Part shown: positions 1 to 6,555 of the stretch, piece after piece | Layout: every line of letters starts with the position of its first letter | Numbering within the stretch: position 1 is the stretch's first letter | Assembly: GCA_934567115.1 (NCBI GenBank) | Contig: CAKTJA010000045.1 | Span: 1-9,247 of the forward strand | Reading direction: 5' to 3' | DNA from: an uncultured Oscillospiraceae bacterium | Lineage (GTDB): Bacteria; Bacillota; Clostridia; Oscillospirales; Oscillospiraceae | DNA length: 9,247 bases | Translations under genes and position numbers: made by a program | The notes under the pieces: model-generated | The model's input: the letters and a program-made list of their open reading frames with translations, nothing else | Database searches by the model: none | What the model was told of the DNA's origin: nothing

Positions 1-1
1 A

Positions 2-1387
2 TCCAAGGGGCTCAAGGGCTGCGTCACGGCAGACGGAGAGGCGTTTGCCGCAGCCATGCAGGAGGGGGTCAGCGCGGCGTACAATGCCGTGATGAAGCCC
101 GCCGAGGGCACGATCCTCACAGTTTCGCGTCTGGCCGCCGACCGTGCGATGGCCGCCAGCGAAGAGCGGAACAGCGTGGAGTACGTGATAGAGCAGGCCA
201 TCGCGCAGGGGGAAGAGACGCTGCGCGAGACCGTGAACATGAATCCGGTCCTGAAGAAGGCGGGGGTCGTCGATGCGGGCGGCAAGGGCTTTCTCGTCAT
301 TCTGCGCGGCATGCTCGGCGCGCTGCGCGGCGAGGCGATGCCCGAGCACGAGGCGGATCGTCCGACGCGCGACAGGGCGGACTTTGCCTCGCTGGGCGAC
401 GAGGACATCACCTTCGCGTTCGACACGGTTTTCATTGTCCGCAAGACCTCCGGCGCGTCGATCGAGCCGCTGCGCGAGTACCTGAACAGCATTGGCGACA
501 GCCTTGTGATCGGCGAGGACGACGAGGCCTTCAAGGTCCACGTTCACACCGATACGCCGGGCGACGCGCTGAACGAGGCGCAGAAGTACGGCACGCTGGA
601 GCTTGCCAAGATCGAGAATATGCGTACGCAGGCGGAGGATCTTGCCGCCGGCCGCAAGGCGCAGAGCACCGACGACCTTGAGGAAGAGCATGAGCAGGAG
701 GGTCAGGCCCCCGTTTCGGGAGAGCGGAAGCCCTTCGGCTTTCTGGCCGTGTGCGCGGGCGACGGTCTTGCCACCGTTTTTACGGACCTCGGCGTAGACG
801 GGATCGTCAGCGGCGGGCAGACCATGAACCCCTCGACGGAGAGCATCCTCACCGAGATCGAGAAGATAGCGGCGGATACGGTGTTCGTTCTGCCGAACAA
901 CAAGAATATCGTGATGGCCGCGCAGCAGTGCGCGGGGCTGAGCGACCGGCATATTATCGTGATCCCGACGGCGACGGTGCCGCAGGGGATCGGTGCGATG
1001 ATGGCGGTCGATCCCGACGAGACGGACGCGGCTGCGATCGAGCAGGCGATGACCGCCGCCGCCTCTGCCGTGACCACTGCGCAGGTCACCTACGCGGCGC
1101 GCAACAGCGAGTTTGACGGCTTCGCCATCCGCGAGGGGGACTATCTGGCGCTGCTGGAGGGGAAGCTTTTCGGCACGGACGTCAGCATCGGCGCGGTGCT
1201 CTCCAAGCTTGCGGAGGAGGCGGAGACGCGCGGCGCGGAGTTTATCAATCTTTTCTACGGCGCGGATGTGAGCGAGGAAGACGCTGCGGCGGCTGGGGAG
1301 CTGTTCTCCAAGCGCTGCGGCGGCGCGGAGGTCAATGTGGTCAGCGGCGGTCAGCCGGTGTACTACTATATCATTTCGATGGAATAA
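2..1387 (+). CDS. fakA: Fatty acid kinase ATP-binding subunit FakA / YloV (DAK2-domain protein), 5' end cut off
   Basis: The reading frame is open from base 2 to the TAA at 1385-1387, giving 461 residues with no start inside the window. FakA proteins are about 550 residues, so roughly 90 N-terminal residues, including the Asp-rich metal/ATP site of the DhaL fold, lie upstream. Residues about 1-110 are the rest of the DAK2/DhaL domain (MKPAEGTILTV at 31-41, VVDAGGKGF at 89-97). A middle domain follows with HVHTD at 180-184, then an acidic linker near 225-235. The C-terminal domain carries GGQTMNPST (271-279), LPNNKNI (297-303) and IPTATVPQG (320-328), all hallmarks of the YloV family. By family knowledge it phosphorylates fatty acids carried by a FakB (DegV-fold) partner, for phospholipid synthesis in the cytoplasm. 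No FakB is in the window. The family call is certain; the kinase role is by homology. Confidence 0.95.
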   Translation, partial: SKGLKGCVTADGEAFAAAMQEGVSAAYNAVMKPAEGTILTVSRLAADRAMAASEERNSVEYVIEQAIAQGEETLRETVNMNPVLKKAGVVDAGGKGFLVILRGMLGALRGEAMPEHEADRPTRDRADFASLGDEDITFAFDTVFIVRKTSGASIEPLREYLNSIGDSLVIGEDDEAFKVHVHTDTPGDALNEAQKYGTLELAKIENMRTQAEDLAAGRKAQSTDDLEEEHEQEGQAPVSGERKPFGFLAVCAGDGLATVFTDLGVDGIVSGGQTMNPSTESILTEIEKIAADTVFVLPNNKNIVMAAQQCAGLSDRHIIVIPTATVPQGIGAMMAVDPDETDAAAIEQAMTAAASAVTTAQVTYAARNSEFDGFAIREGDYLALLEGKLFGTDVSIGAVLSKLAEEAETRGAEFINLFYGADVSEEDAAAAGELFSKRCGGAEVNVVSGGQPVYYYIISME

Positions 1388-1405
1388 CAGCCGTCCGCGG
1401 CTGTT
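1386..1405 (+). terminator. Short hairpin overlapping the fakA stop codon
   Basis: AACAGCCG (1386-1393) and CGGCTGTT (1398-1405) are perfect 8-base complements around a TCCG tetraloop. The left arm begins in the stop codon. Only a short T stretch follows, so it is a weak intrinsic terminator at best and may instead protect the 3' end of the message. Confidence 0.4.
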
Positions 1406-1439
1406 TGGAAAAGCGTGAAATTTTTCTCAAGAATGCCGC

Positions 1440-1481
1440 AATGACAGAGGACCGGGTCGTTCAGCCCGGTCCTCTGTCATT
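1440..1481 (+). terminator. Long perfect hairpin downstream of fakA, probable terminator or 3' end structure
   Basis: Arms 1440-1456 and 1465-1481 are exact 17-base complements (left arm AATGACAGAGGACCGGG) with an 8-base loop. It is the strongest stem in the gap between the convergent genes. The sequence after it on the + strand is T-rich but broken (ATCATTCAATT), not a clean U tract. It therefore fits either a non-canonical terminator for fakA or a structure that stops transcription arriving from both sides. Confidence 0.6.
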
Positions 1482-1672
1482 ATCATTCAATTAGGCGTTT
1501 CCCGCCAAAATACACGAAAATTAGCGGAAGATTACACGCAAACTGTTGTGAAACCAGCCGAAAATTAAAAACCGCAGCACGATGCCGTCGGTTAAGCATT
1601 TCTCCCAAAAACTAAACAATAACAACCGATTTTCTGCAAATTGCCGCAAAAGCCATCAAAAGCGCAAAAATC
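1482..1672. other. A-rich intergenic stretch without a gene, with phased A-tracts
   Basis: No plausible reading frame is seen. The + strand is rich in A and C and poor in G, unlike the GC-rich genes around it. A-tracts start at 1638, 1648, 1658 and 1666, close to one helical turn apart, with further A-runs at 1561-1571 and 1607-1611. Such spacing predicts bent DNA. The octamer GAAAATTA occurs twice (near 1513 and 1559). Confidence 0.45.
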
Positions 1673-1701
1673 AAGAACCGCGGCATAATACCACGGTTCT
1701 T
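1673..1701 (-). terminator. Intrinsic terminator of the peptide-binding lipoprotein gene
   Basis: Read on the - strand, AAGAACCGTGG and CCGCGGTTCTT pair over 11 positions with one mismatch around a 7-base loop (arms 1691-1701 and 1673-1683), followed by GATTTTTG. It lies about 75 bases past the stop codon of the leftward lipoprotein gene. Confidence 0.75.
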
Positions 1702-1775
1702 ATTTGAACGGTATTGCAGCAACTTCCGCGCCTCCCCGAAAGGTGCCCTCCTTAGCTGGGAAGCGTCCCGGCGCG

Positions 1776-3419
1776 TCAGCCCGCTTCGGAGACGTTGAAG
1801 AAGTAGCTGCGTCCGAGACAGTCCTGCCCCAGACCGCGAAGCCCGTCGCGGAGCAGGGCGGAGGACCTCGAAAAGGTGAGCGGCGAAACGGCGCAGTCGT
1901 CAAGCAGCATCGACTCCGCGTCGTGCAGAAACGCGGCGCGCGCGTTTTCGTCGCCAGTGGAGGCGGCTACGCCGATCAGCAGGTCAAAGGTGTCGTTGCG
2001 ATAGCCGCTGACGTTGTCGGCGGACGTGCCGCAGAACGGCAGAAGAAATTCCATCGCATCGTCGCAGCGGGCGGAAAAGGTCGTCAGCGCAAGGTCAAAA
2101 TCCCCGGAGGACAGCCGCTCGGAGAACTCATCTGAGGGGACGTCTACAAGCTCGACCTCAACGCCGAGCGCGTTTTTCCACATGCCGCGAAGCGCCGCCG
2201 CCGTCGCGCGCTCCGCCTCTCCGTCCACAAAGAGGAGACGCAGACCGTCAAGCCCGGCGCCCTGATAGTGTCCGGCGGCGGCGAGCAGCCTTGCGGCCTC
2301 CGTGCTGCGTTCGGCAAAGCCCTCCTCATCCACCGCGCACAGCGTCCCGCCGGCGGTCCGGAAGCTCTCCTCTCCGGTCACGCCGCTCACGCCCTCCGGA
2401 ACGCAGCCGGTCGCGGCGGAGGCCGCAGCCCCGGCCCATGAGGAAATCGAAGCGCGGTCGAGCGCAAGCTCGAAGGCCCTGCGCACCTGCGCGTCGGAGA
2501 ACGCGTCGGTCAAATGGTTGTAAAGCACGCACTGCGTCCGGGCGAGCGGCTGCGGCTGCCGGCTTTCGTCCTCAGCCAGAGCCTCCGCCGCCGCATAGGG
2601 AAGGGAGGAGACGTAATCCAGCTCACCGGCAAGCAGCGCGTCATAGCCGGTCTGCTCGTCCAGATCGAGGCGGAAGCATAGCATGTCCGGAACGATCAGG
2701 CGGCTCTCGTAATACTCCTCATTGCGCGCCAGCTGAAGCCGGGCGCTCTTCACCCACGTCTCAACGCGGAAAGCGCCGTTGGTCACGATGGCGGCGGTGG
2801 AGGCCCAGTCTTCGCCGCTTTCGACCAGATCGCGGCGCAGCGGCGCGGCGGCGGGGGCGGTGCAGACGCTGCGGATAAAGTAGGCGCACGGCTCGCTGAG
2901 CGTGACGATGAAGGTGCTGTCACCGTCGGCACGAACGCCGAGCGCGGACACGTCGCCGGTTTTGCGCACCTCGTCATAGCCGGAGACCATGCGCAGAAGC
3001 TCCGCATTCGGCGAATCCGTCGCGGGATCGACAAGGCGCTGCCATGCGTATACGAAGTCCTCCGCGCTCACGCGTCTGCCGTCCGACCAGCGGGCGGCGG
3101 AGCGCAGCGTGAACGTGTAGGTTACCGTGTCATCGTAATTTTTCTCCTCCAGATATTCCTTTGCAACACCGGCGGCCGCGGCGGCTCCGCCGCTGCCGTC
3201 GTCCCGCATGCGCATCAGTCCCTCAAAAAGCGCGGAGAGCACGCTTTCCGCGCCCGCGCCGGTGTTCATGGCGGGGTCGAGCGTTTCCAGCGGTCCGCAG
3301 ACTGAGACGGACAGCGTACGGAGTTCGGGGTCCTCCTCTGATTTTTTGCAGCCGGCAAGAAGCGCCGCAAGCAGAAAAACGGCAAGCAGCAGGCTCAGCA
3401 TTCGTCGGGTCGATCTCAT
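1776..3419 (-). CDS. Oligopeptide-type ABC transporter substrate-binding lipoprotein (SBP family 5)
   Basis: This is a 547-residue protein. The N-terminus MRSTRRMLSL is followed by a hydrophobic stretch and a lipobox LLAGC with the lipidated cysteine at 24, so it is a membrane-anchored extracytoplasmic lipoprotein. OppA-family hallmarks follow: LDPAMNT near 47, LFEGL at 64-68, WSDGRRVSAEDFVYAW at 111-126 with DPATDSPNA just after, and a TNGAF...LARNEEYY block in the middle. The length matches OppA/DppA-like proteins. The ATG at 3417-3419 is preceded by GAGGAG (3429-3434) with 9-base spacing. No permease or ATPase of the Opp type is adjacent, and the gene has its own promoter and terminator, so it is an orphan whose transporter lies elsewhere. 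The mature protein has about 11 cysteines besides Cys24, unusual for an exported protein. The ligand cannot be read from sequence; oligopeptides are the default guess. Confidence 0.93.
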   Translation of the reverse strand: MRSTRRMLSLLLAVFLLAALLAGCKKSEEDPELRTLSVSVCGPLETLDPAMNTGAGAESVLSALFEGLMRMRDDGSGGAAAAAGVAKEYLEEKNYDDTVTYTFTLRSAARWSDGRRVSAEDFVYAWQRLVDPATDSPNAELLRMVSGYDEVRKTGDVSALGVRADGDSTFIVTLSEPCAYFIRSVCTAPAAAPLRRDLVESGEDWASTAAIVTNGAFRVETWVKSARLQLARNEEYYESRLIVPDMLCFRLDLDEQTGYDALLAGELDYVSSLPYAAAEALAEDESRQPQPLARTQCVLYNHLTDAFSDAQVRRAFELALDRASISSWAGAAASAATGCVPEGVSGVTGEESFRTAGGTLCAVDEEGFAERSTEAARLLAAAGHYQGAGLDGLRLLFVDGEAERATAAALRGMWKNALGVEVELVDVPSDEFSERLSSGDFDLALTTFSARCDDAMEFLLPFCGTSADNVSGYRNDTFDLLIGVAASTGDENARAAFLHDAESMLLDDCAVSPLTFSRSSALLRDGLRGLGQDCLGRSYFFNVSEAG

Positions 3420-3450
3420 GGGAAGCGTCTCCTCTTTCCTCTATTCACAG

Positions 3451-3464
3451 GCGGCGTTCGCCGC
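3451..3464. repeat. 14-base inverted repeat in the lipoprotein 5' leader
   Basis: GCGGCG and CGCCGC flank a 2-base centre. It sits between the predicted transcription start (about 3480) and the ribosome site of the lipoprotein gene. It could be an operator or a small leader hairpin; no regulator is identifiable. Confidence 0.4.
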
Positions 3465-3486
3465 ACGAATTATGTCAACGCCTCAC

Positions 3487-3515
3487 ATTATATAAAAAAT
3501 TACCCCGCTTGTAAA
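3487..3515 (-). promoter_or_regulatory. Sigma-A promoter for the peptide-binding lipoprotein gene
   Basis: On the - strand TTTACA (3510-3515) is followed after exactly 17 bases by TATAAT (3487-3492). This is one mismatch from the full consensus. It points at the lipoprotein start about 70 bases downstream. The -35 box lies in the loop and right-hand stem of the helicase terminator. Confidence 0.75.
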
Positions 3516-3529
3516 GGCAAGCAGGGTAA
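3494..3529 (-). terminator. Intrinsic terminator of the DEAD-box helicase gene
   Basis: On the - strand TTACCCTGCTTG (3518-3529) pairs with CAAGCGGGGTAA (3500-3511) with one mismatch around a 6-base loop, followed directly by six Ts (3494-3499). It begins 17 bases past the helicase stop codon. This is a textbook rho-independent terminator. Confidence 0.9.
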
Positions 3530-3546
3530 AATGTTACAGTTTGTTA

Positions 3547-4704
3547 TCATTTTGCATCGACCGTCAGCGCACCGTTTTCAAAGTGCGCGGGCTTGACGTC
3601 GTTGCCGGTGAAGCGGGCGATCGTGTCAAGGCGCATGCGGCTGGGATAGTCGGCCACAAGCGTGTAGGCGGCGCCGTGGCGCTTTGCGCGTCCGGTACGG
3701 CCGATGCGGTGAACGTAGTACTCGTTCTCCTGCGGCACGTCGTAGTTGAACACTGCGTCCACGTCGTCCACGTCGATGCCGCGCGCGGCAACGTCTGTGG
3801 CGACAAAGACCGGAAGCTCGCCGCGCCGGAAGCGGGCCATGACCTGCTCGCGCTTTTTCTGCGGAATGTCGCCGTGGATGCACGCGGCGTCAAGCCCTTC
3901 CATCTCAAGGTACTTGGTCAGCCGCTCGACCATGCCCTTGGTGTTGCAGAACACCATCACCCGCTCAAGCTTCTCCTGACGGATGATGCGGGCGATCGCG
4001 GCGACCTTGTCGGTCTGCTCAACGGTCACGGCGTATTGCAGGATATCGGGCTTGTTCTGCTCGTCGGCCTTGACGGTGATCTCCTCCGGGTCGCGCTGAT
4101 AGACCCAGCTGATATCCATCACCTCGCGTGAGATGGTCGCGGAGAACATGCCGAGGTTGCGGCGCGACGGGATCTTGTCAAGAATGCGGGTCACGTCGTG
4201 TACAAAGCCCATGTCGAGCATGCGGTCCGCCTCGTCGAGGACCACCGTCTGCACCCCGTCAAGACGGACGGTGCGGCGCTTCATATGATCGGAGAGCCGT
4301 CCGGGCGTCGCAACGATGATCTGCGGCTTTTTCTTGAGCGCCTCGATCTGTCTGCCGATCGGCGCGCCGCCGTAGAGACACACGATGCGGATCCCGGAGA
4401 GGAACACGGCAAGCTCGCGCAGCTCCGCCGTGATCTGCATGGCAAGCTCCCGTGTGGGGGCGAGAATGACCGCCTGCGTCTCCTCACTTTCGGGGGAGAT
4501 GTGCTCGATGATGGGGATGCCGAAGGAGTAGGTCTTTCCCGTGCCGGTGGGAGCCTTGGCGATAACGTCGCGCCACTCGCGCATGGGCGGGATGCAGCCC
4601 GCCTGCACGGGGGTGGACCATTCGATGTTCTTTTTGCTCAATGCGCGTGCGACCTCCGGCGTCAGTCCGAGCGAATCAAAGCGCACGCCCTGCGTAAATT
4701 CCAT
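3547..4704 (-). CDS. DEAD-box ATP-dependent RNA helicase, minimal core
   Basis: This is a 385-residue protein starting MEFTQGVRF. It contains the full superfamily 2 motif set: Q motif with Phe9 and Gln34, motif I APTGTGKT at 51-58, APTRELA at 82-88, TPGR at 133-136, DEAD at 157-160, SAT at 188-190, ARGID at 307-311 and HRIGRTGR at 332-339. It therefore unwinds short RNA duplexes using ATP in the cytoplasm, in ribosome assembly, RNA decay or cold adaptation. It ends about 45 residues after motif VI, so it lacks the basic or RGG-rich tail and the C-terminal RNA-binding domain of DeaD/DbpA-type enzymes. The frame stays open upstream to 4926, but that part encodes no helicase-like sequence and overlaps inverted repeats. 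The ATG at 4702-4704 has AGAGGA (4711-4716) six bases before it and starts at the family N-terminus. A strong terminator follows. The exact helicase subtype is not assigned. Confidence 0.95.
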   Translation of the reverse strand: MEFTQGVRFDSLGLTPEVARALSKKNIEWSTPVQAGCIPPMREWRDVIAKAPTGTGKTYSFGIPIIEHISPESEETQAVILAPTRELAMQITAELRELAVFLSGIRIVCLYGGAPIGRQIEALKKKPQIIVATPGRLSDHMKRRTVRLDGVQTVVLDEADRMLDMGFVHDVTRILDKIPSRRNLGMFSATISREVMDISWVYQRDPEEITVKADEQNKPDILQYAVTVEQTDKVAAIARIIRQEKLERVMVFCNTKGMVERLTKYLEMEGLDAACIHGDIPQKKREQVMARFRRGELPVFVATDVAARGIDVDDVDAVFNYDVPQENEYYVHRIGRTGRAKRHGAAYTLVADYPSRMRLDTIARFTGNDVKPAHFENGALTVDAK

Positions 4705-4905
4705 AAGCTGTCCTCTGTTCTGTATTTTTCGACCGGCGGGACCGGCATAGTATAAACGGCAAGACCGGCGGCGCGGGAACGTTCCCGGGCGGGCCCTCCC
4801 GCGAACCGTCATGCGAAGCCGACGCTGCGCGGCGTCAGCGGAGCGGTATATCCGCCATGCTTTTCGGCTGTCCGCATGGCGGACGAGAAAAGCGGCTGAA
4901 ATCAA
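4705..4905 (-). promoter_or_regulatory. Structured region upstream of the helicase, candidate RNA leader
   Basis: No convincing gene is seen. The region holds several inverted repeats. 4851-4860 pairs with 4874-4883 (10 of 10, TCCGCCATGC). A competing pairing joins 4859-4865 plus 4870-4875 with 4879-4884 plus 4887-4893 (13 pairs, small internal loop). 4818-4825 pairs with 4832-4839 (7 of 8). CGGGAACGTTCCCG at 4774-4787 is a perfect palindrome, and 4789-4793 pairs with 4798-4802. GACCGGC occurs three times (4731, 4740, 4763). If transcription starts near 4922, all of this is in the helicase 5' leader, about 217 bases long. It matches no riboswitch class that I recognise. Confidence 0.5.
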
Positions 4906-4936
4906 GGTATAATAATTGCATCGCAATTATTATACC
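4906..4936. repeat. Perfect 14-base inverted repeat between amidase and helicase
   Basis: GGTATAATAATTGC (4906-4919) and GCAATTATTATACC (4923-4936) are exact complements around a 3-base loop. It is AT-rich within GC-rich surroundings and contains TATAAT on both strands. It lies 31 bases past the amidase stop codon, so it could be a 3' hairpin for the amidase message, although only a broken T stretch (TTGATTT) follows on the - strand. Equally it could be an operator over a promoter. Confidence 0.6.
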
Positions 4937-4947
4937 ACATGTGTCAA
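4929..4947 (-). promoter_or_regulatory. Possible extended -10 promoter for the helicase
   Basis: On the - strand TGGTATAAT (4929-4937) matches the extended -10 form TGnTATAAT. A TTGACA lies at 4942-4947 but is only 7 bases from TATAAT, too close to be its -35 box. The start would be near 4922, inside the inverted repeat. There is no other good promoter between the amidase and the helicase; TATACT at 4749-4754 lacks a -35 partner. Confidence 0.45.
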
Positions 4948-4966
4948 TACGACGGGCCGCGCCGTG

Positions 4967-5710
4967 TCAGCTGCGGATGTAGGCCTCGGCGGCGTAGCCG
5001 ACCTGATCGTTGTAGTGCACCACGTTCCAGCCCTGCCATGTGCCGTAAACCGTGACGGCGGCGCCGTTCGGCATCAGCGCAAGCGTTTCACCGGACGCGC
5101 TCGGGTAGGCGCGGAGCCGCAGCGGGGTGCCGCTTGTGGCGACCACGCCCTGTACGACCGGCTGCGGGTAGATGAACGGCAGGCCGAAAAACTCCGTCAG
5201 GGCGCGGGCCAGACTTTGCGCGATCTGGTTCATGTTGTTTTCGACCCAGACCGCGTCGGCGTAGTTGTCGTGATAGCCGATCTCCAGAAGATTCGCGGGG
5301 AAGGCGGAGCGGCGCACCTCGCCGAGCGTGGTGGTTGGCGAGGTCCTGACAAGGTCGGGCAGCGGATAGATCATGCGGAGATTTTCGGCAAAAAGCTCCG
5401 CTGCCCGCTCTCCGGAGCTGCTTCCCGGATAGTAAAAGGCGATGATCCCGCGCGCGTTCCCGGCGTTGCTGGGCGGGGCGGCGTTGGAGTGCAGCGCCAG
5501 ATAGAAGTCGAAGCCGCCGATCCGGTTCGCCTGAGCGATGGAGCTGGCGGCGGTCATGTCCGGTGTGTTGCGCACAAACCGGATCCCGTTGGAGTAAAGG
5601 TACGGCTCAAGCGCGTCGGCGAGAAGATTCATGTTGTACTCCTCGCTGCCGCTGCCGGTGATATAAGGATTCCCCTCCTGCGTGGACGGACTGAGATATA
5701 TTTTTGGCAT
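4967..5710 (-). CDS. N-acetylmuramoyl-L-alanine amidase (amidase_3) with C-terminal SH3 domain, atypical zinc site
   Basis: This is a 247-residue protein. Residues 1-180 form an amidase_3 fold, which cleaves the bond between N-acetylmuramic acid and L-alanine in peptidoglycan. Conserved positions are the second metal ligand Glu23 or Glu24 (SGSEEYNM), the third ligand His74 in ALHSNAAP, and the catalytic Glu143 in LLEIGYHDN. The usual first ligand, the His of a DPGHGG-like motif, is missing: the equivalent stretch reads YLSPSTQEGNPY (5-16). Residues about 186-247 are a bacterial SH3 domain for wall binding. No signal peptide or membrane segment is seen, so export is unexplained; endolysin-like or lysis-released action is possible. 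The ATG at 5708-5710 follows AAAGGAGG (5718-5725) by 7 bases, a very strong site. It lies 65 bases after the ABC ATPase without a terminator between them, so shared transcription is possible. Confidence 0.88.
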   Translation of the reverse strand: MPKIYLSPSTQEGNPYITGSGSEEYNMNLLADALEPYLYSNGIRFVRNTPDMTAASSIAQANRIGGFDFYLALHSNAAPPSNAGNARGIIAFYYPGSSSGERAAELFAENLRMIYPLPDLVRTSPTTTLGEVRRSAFPANLLEIGYHDNYADAVWVENNMNQIAQSLARALTEFFGLPFIYPQPVVQGVVATSGTPLRLRAYPSASGETLALMPNGAAVTVYGTWQGWNVVHYNDQVGYAAEAYIRS

Positions 5711-5775
5711 GACGACGCCTCCTTTGCAAAAGCTTATGTGCCGATGCGGAAAAAGAGACGTTCGACAATGGGAGT

Positions 5776-6555
5776 TTACGCCTGATACGGGATCGAGACC
5801 GTGTGCCGCTTCCCGTCGATCTCCACGCTGCGCACCGCCACATCGGCGCCGTAGAGCGCGGAGAGAACGGCGGAGGTCAGCACCTCCGCCGGCGGCCCGT
5901 CGGCGAGCAGCGTCCCGTCCTTCATCGCCAGCACGCGCGTGGCGAAGCGGAACGCCTGATTCGGGTCGTGGCTTGAAAAAATGACCGTGTATCCGGACGC
6001 GCCAAGACGGCTGACGCGGTCCATGACGCGGAAGCTGTTGCCGTAATCAAGGCTTGCCGTCGGCTCGTCCATGAGAAGGGTCCTCGCGTTCTGCACGAGC
6101 GCGCGGGCGATGAGCATCAGCTGACGCTCGCCGCCGCTGATCTGACGGCTCCCGCGCTCCGCGAGTTGGGCAATGCCGAGCTGCGCGAGCGTCCCATCTA
6201 CCAGCGCGTGCTGCTCCGCCGAGGGGACCTCCAGCGCGCCGAGCCGGGCGGTCACGCCCATGAGGACGCTCTCGCGCACCGTATAGTTGAACGCGGGCGA
6301 GTACGACTGCGGGATATACGCGATCTCGCGCGCCAGCGCACGGCTCGTATAGCCGTCGATGGGGCGGCCCCCGACGAGAACGATTCCGCCGCTGGGCTTG
6401 AGAAAGCCGAGCAGACAGCGGAACAGCGTCGATTTCCCCACGCCGTTCGGTCCCAGAAGGGCAATGACCTCGCCGTCCGACGCGGAGAAGGACACGTCGC
6501 GGAGCACGGGCTTTCCGCCGTAGGAAAAAGAGAGCGCGCGAGCCTCAATTGCCAT
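5776..6555 (-). CDS. ABC transporter ATPase, FecE/BtuD type (iron-chelate or cobalamin import)
   Basis: This is a 259-residue cytoplasmic nucleotide-binding subunit that powers the neighbouring FecCD-type permease. Walker A is GPNGVGKST (35-43), the Q-loop Gln is 83 (YIPQ), the signature is ISGGERQ (139-145) with Ile for the common Leu, Walker B is LLMDEPTASLD (160-170), and the switch His is 196 (SSHDP). Length and order match the FecE/FhuC/BtuD family. The frame extends upstream to 6606, but the extra residues do not resemble the family. The ATG at 6553-6555 has GGGAGG (6564-6569) 8 bases before it. This start overlaps the 3' end of the permease gene by 11 bases, indicating translational coupling. 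It ends with TAA at 5776-5778. The substrate cannot be told from this subunit. Confidence 0.95.
   Translation of the reverse strand: MAIEARALSFSYGGKPVLRDVSFSASDGEVIALLGPNGVGKSTLFRCLLGFLKPSGGIVLVGGRPIDGYTSRALAREIAYIPQSYSPAFNYTVRESVLMGVTARLGALEVPSAEQHALVDGTLAQLGIAQLAERGSRQISGGERQLMLIARALVQNARTLLMDEPTASLDYGNSFRVMDRVSRLGASGYTVIFSSHDPNQAFRFATRVLAMKDGTLLADGPPAEVLTSAVLSALYGADVAVRSVEIDGKRHTVSIPYQA

Noticed and set aside
3471..3480. TTGACA on the - strand near 3471-3478 as a -35 box for the lipoprotein gene
   Set aside because: No acceptable -10 box lies 16-18 bases downstream; the TTTACA/TATAAT pair just upstream is far better.
4774..4787. LexA (SOS box) site at the GAACGTTC palindrome
   Set aside because: Gram-positive LexA sites have GAAC and GTTC separated by four bases; here they touch, so the match fails.
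4705..4926. N-terminal extension of the helicase
   Set aside because: The frame is open, but the residues do not resemble helicase sequence, the DNA is made of inverted repeats, and a good ribosome site precedes the ATG at 4702-4704.
4705..4936. Small non-autonomous mobile element (MITE) between amidase and helicase
   Set aside because: The inverted repeats are nested local hairpins rather than terminal repeats at both ends, and no target duplication is visible.
4916..5785. Open frame of 289 codons on the + strand over the amidase gene
   Set aside because: Antisense shadow with no family motif; it begins inside an inverted repeat and lacks a clear ribosome site.
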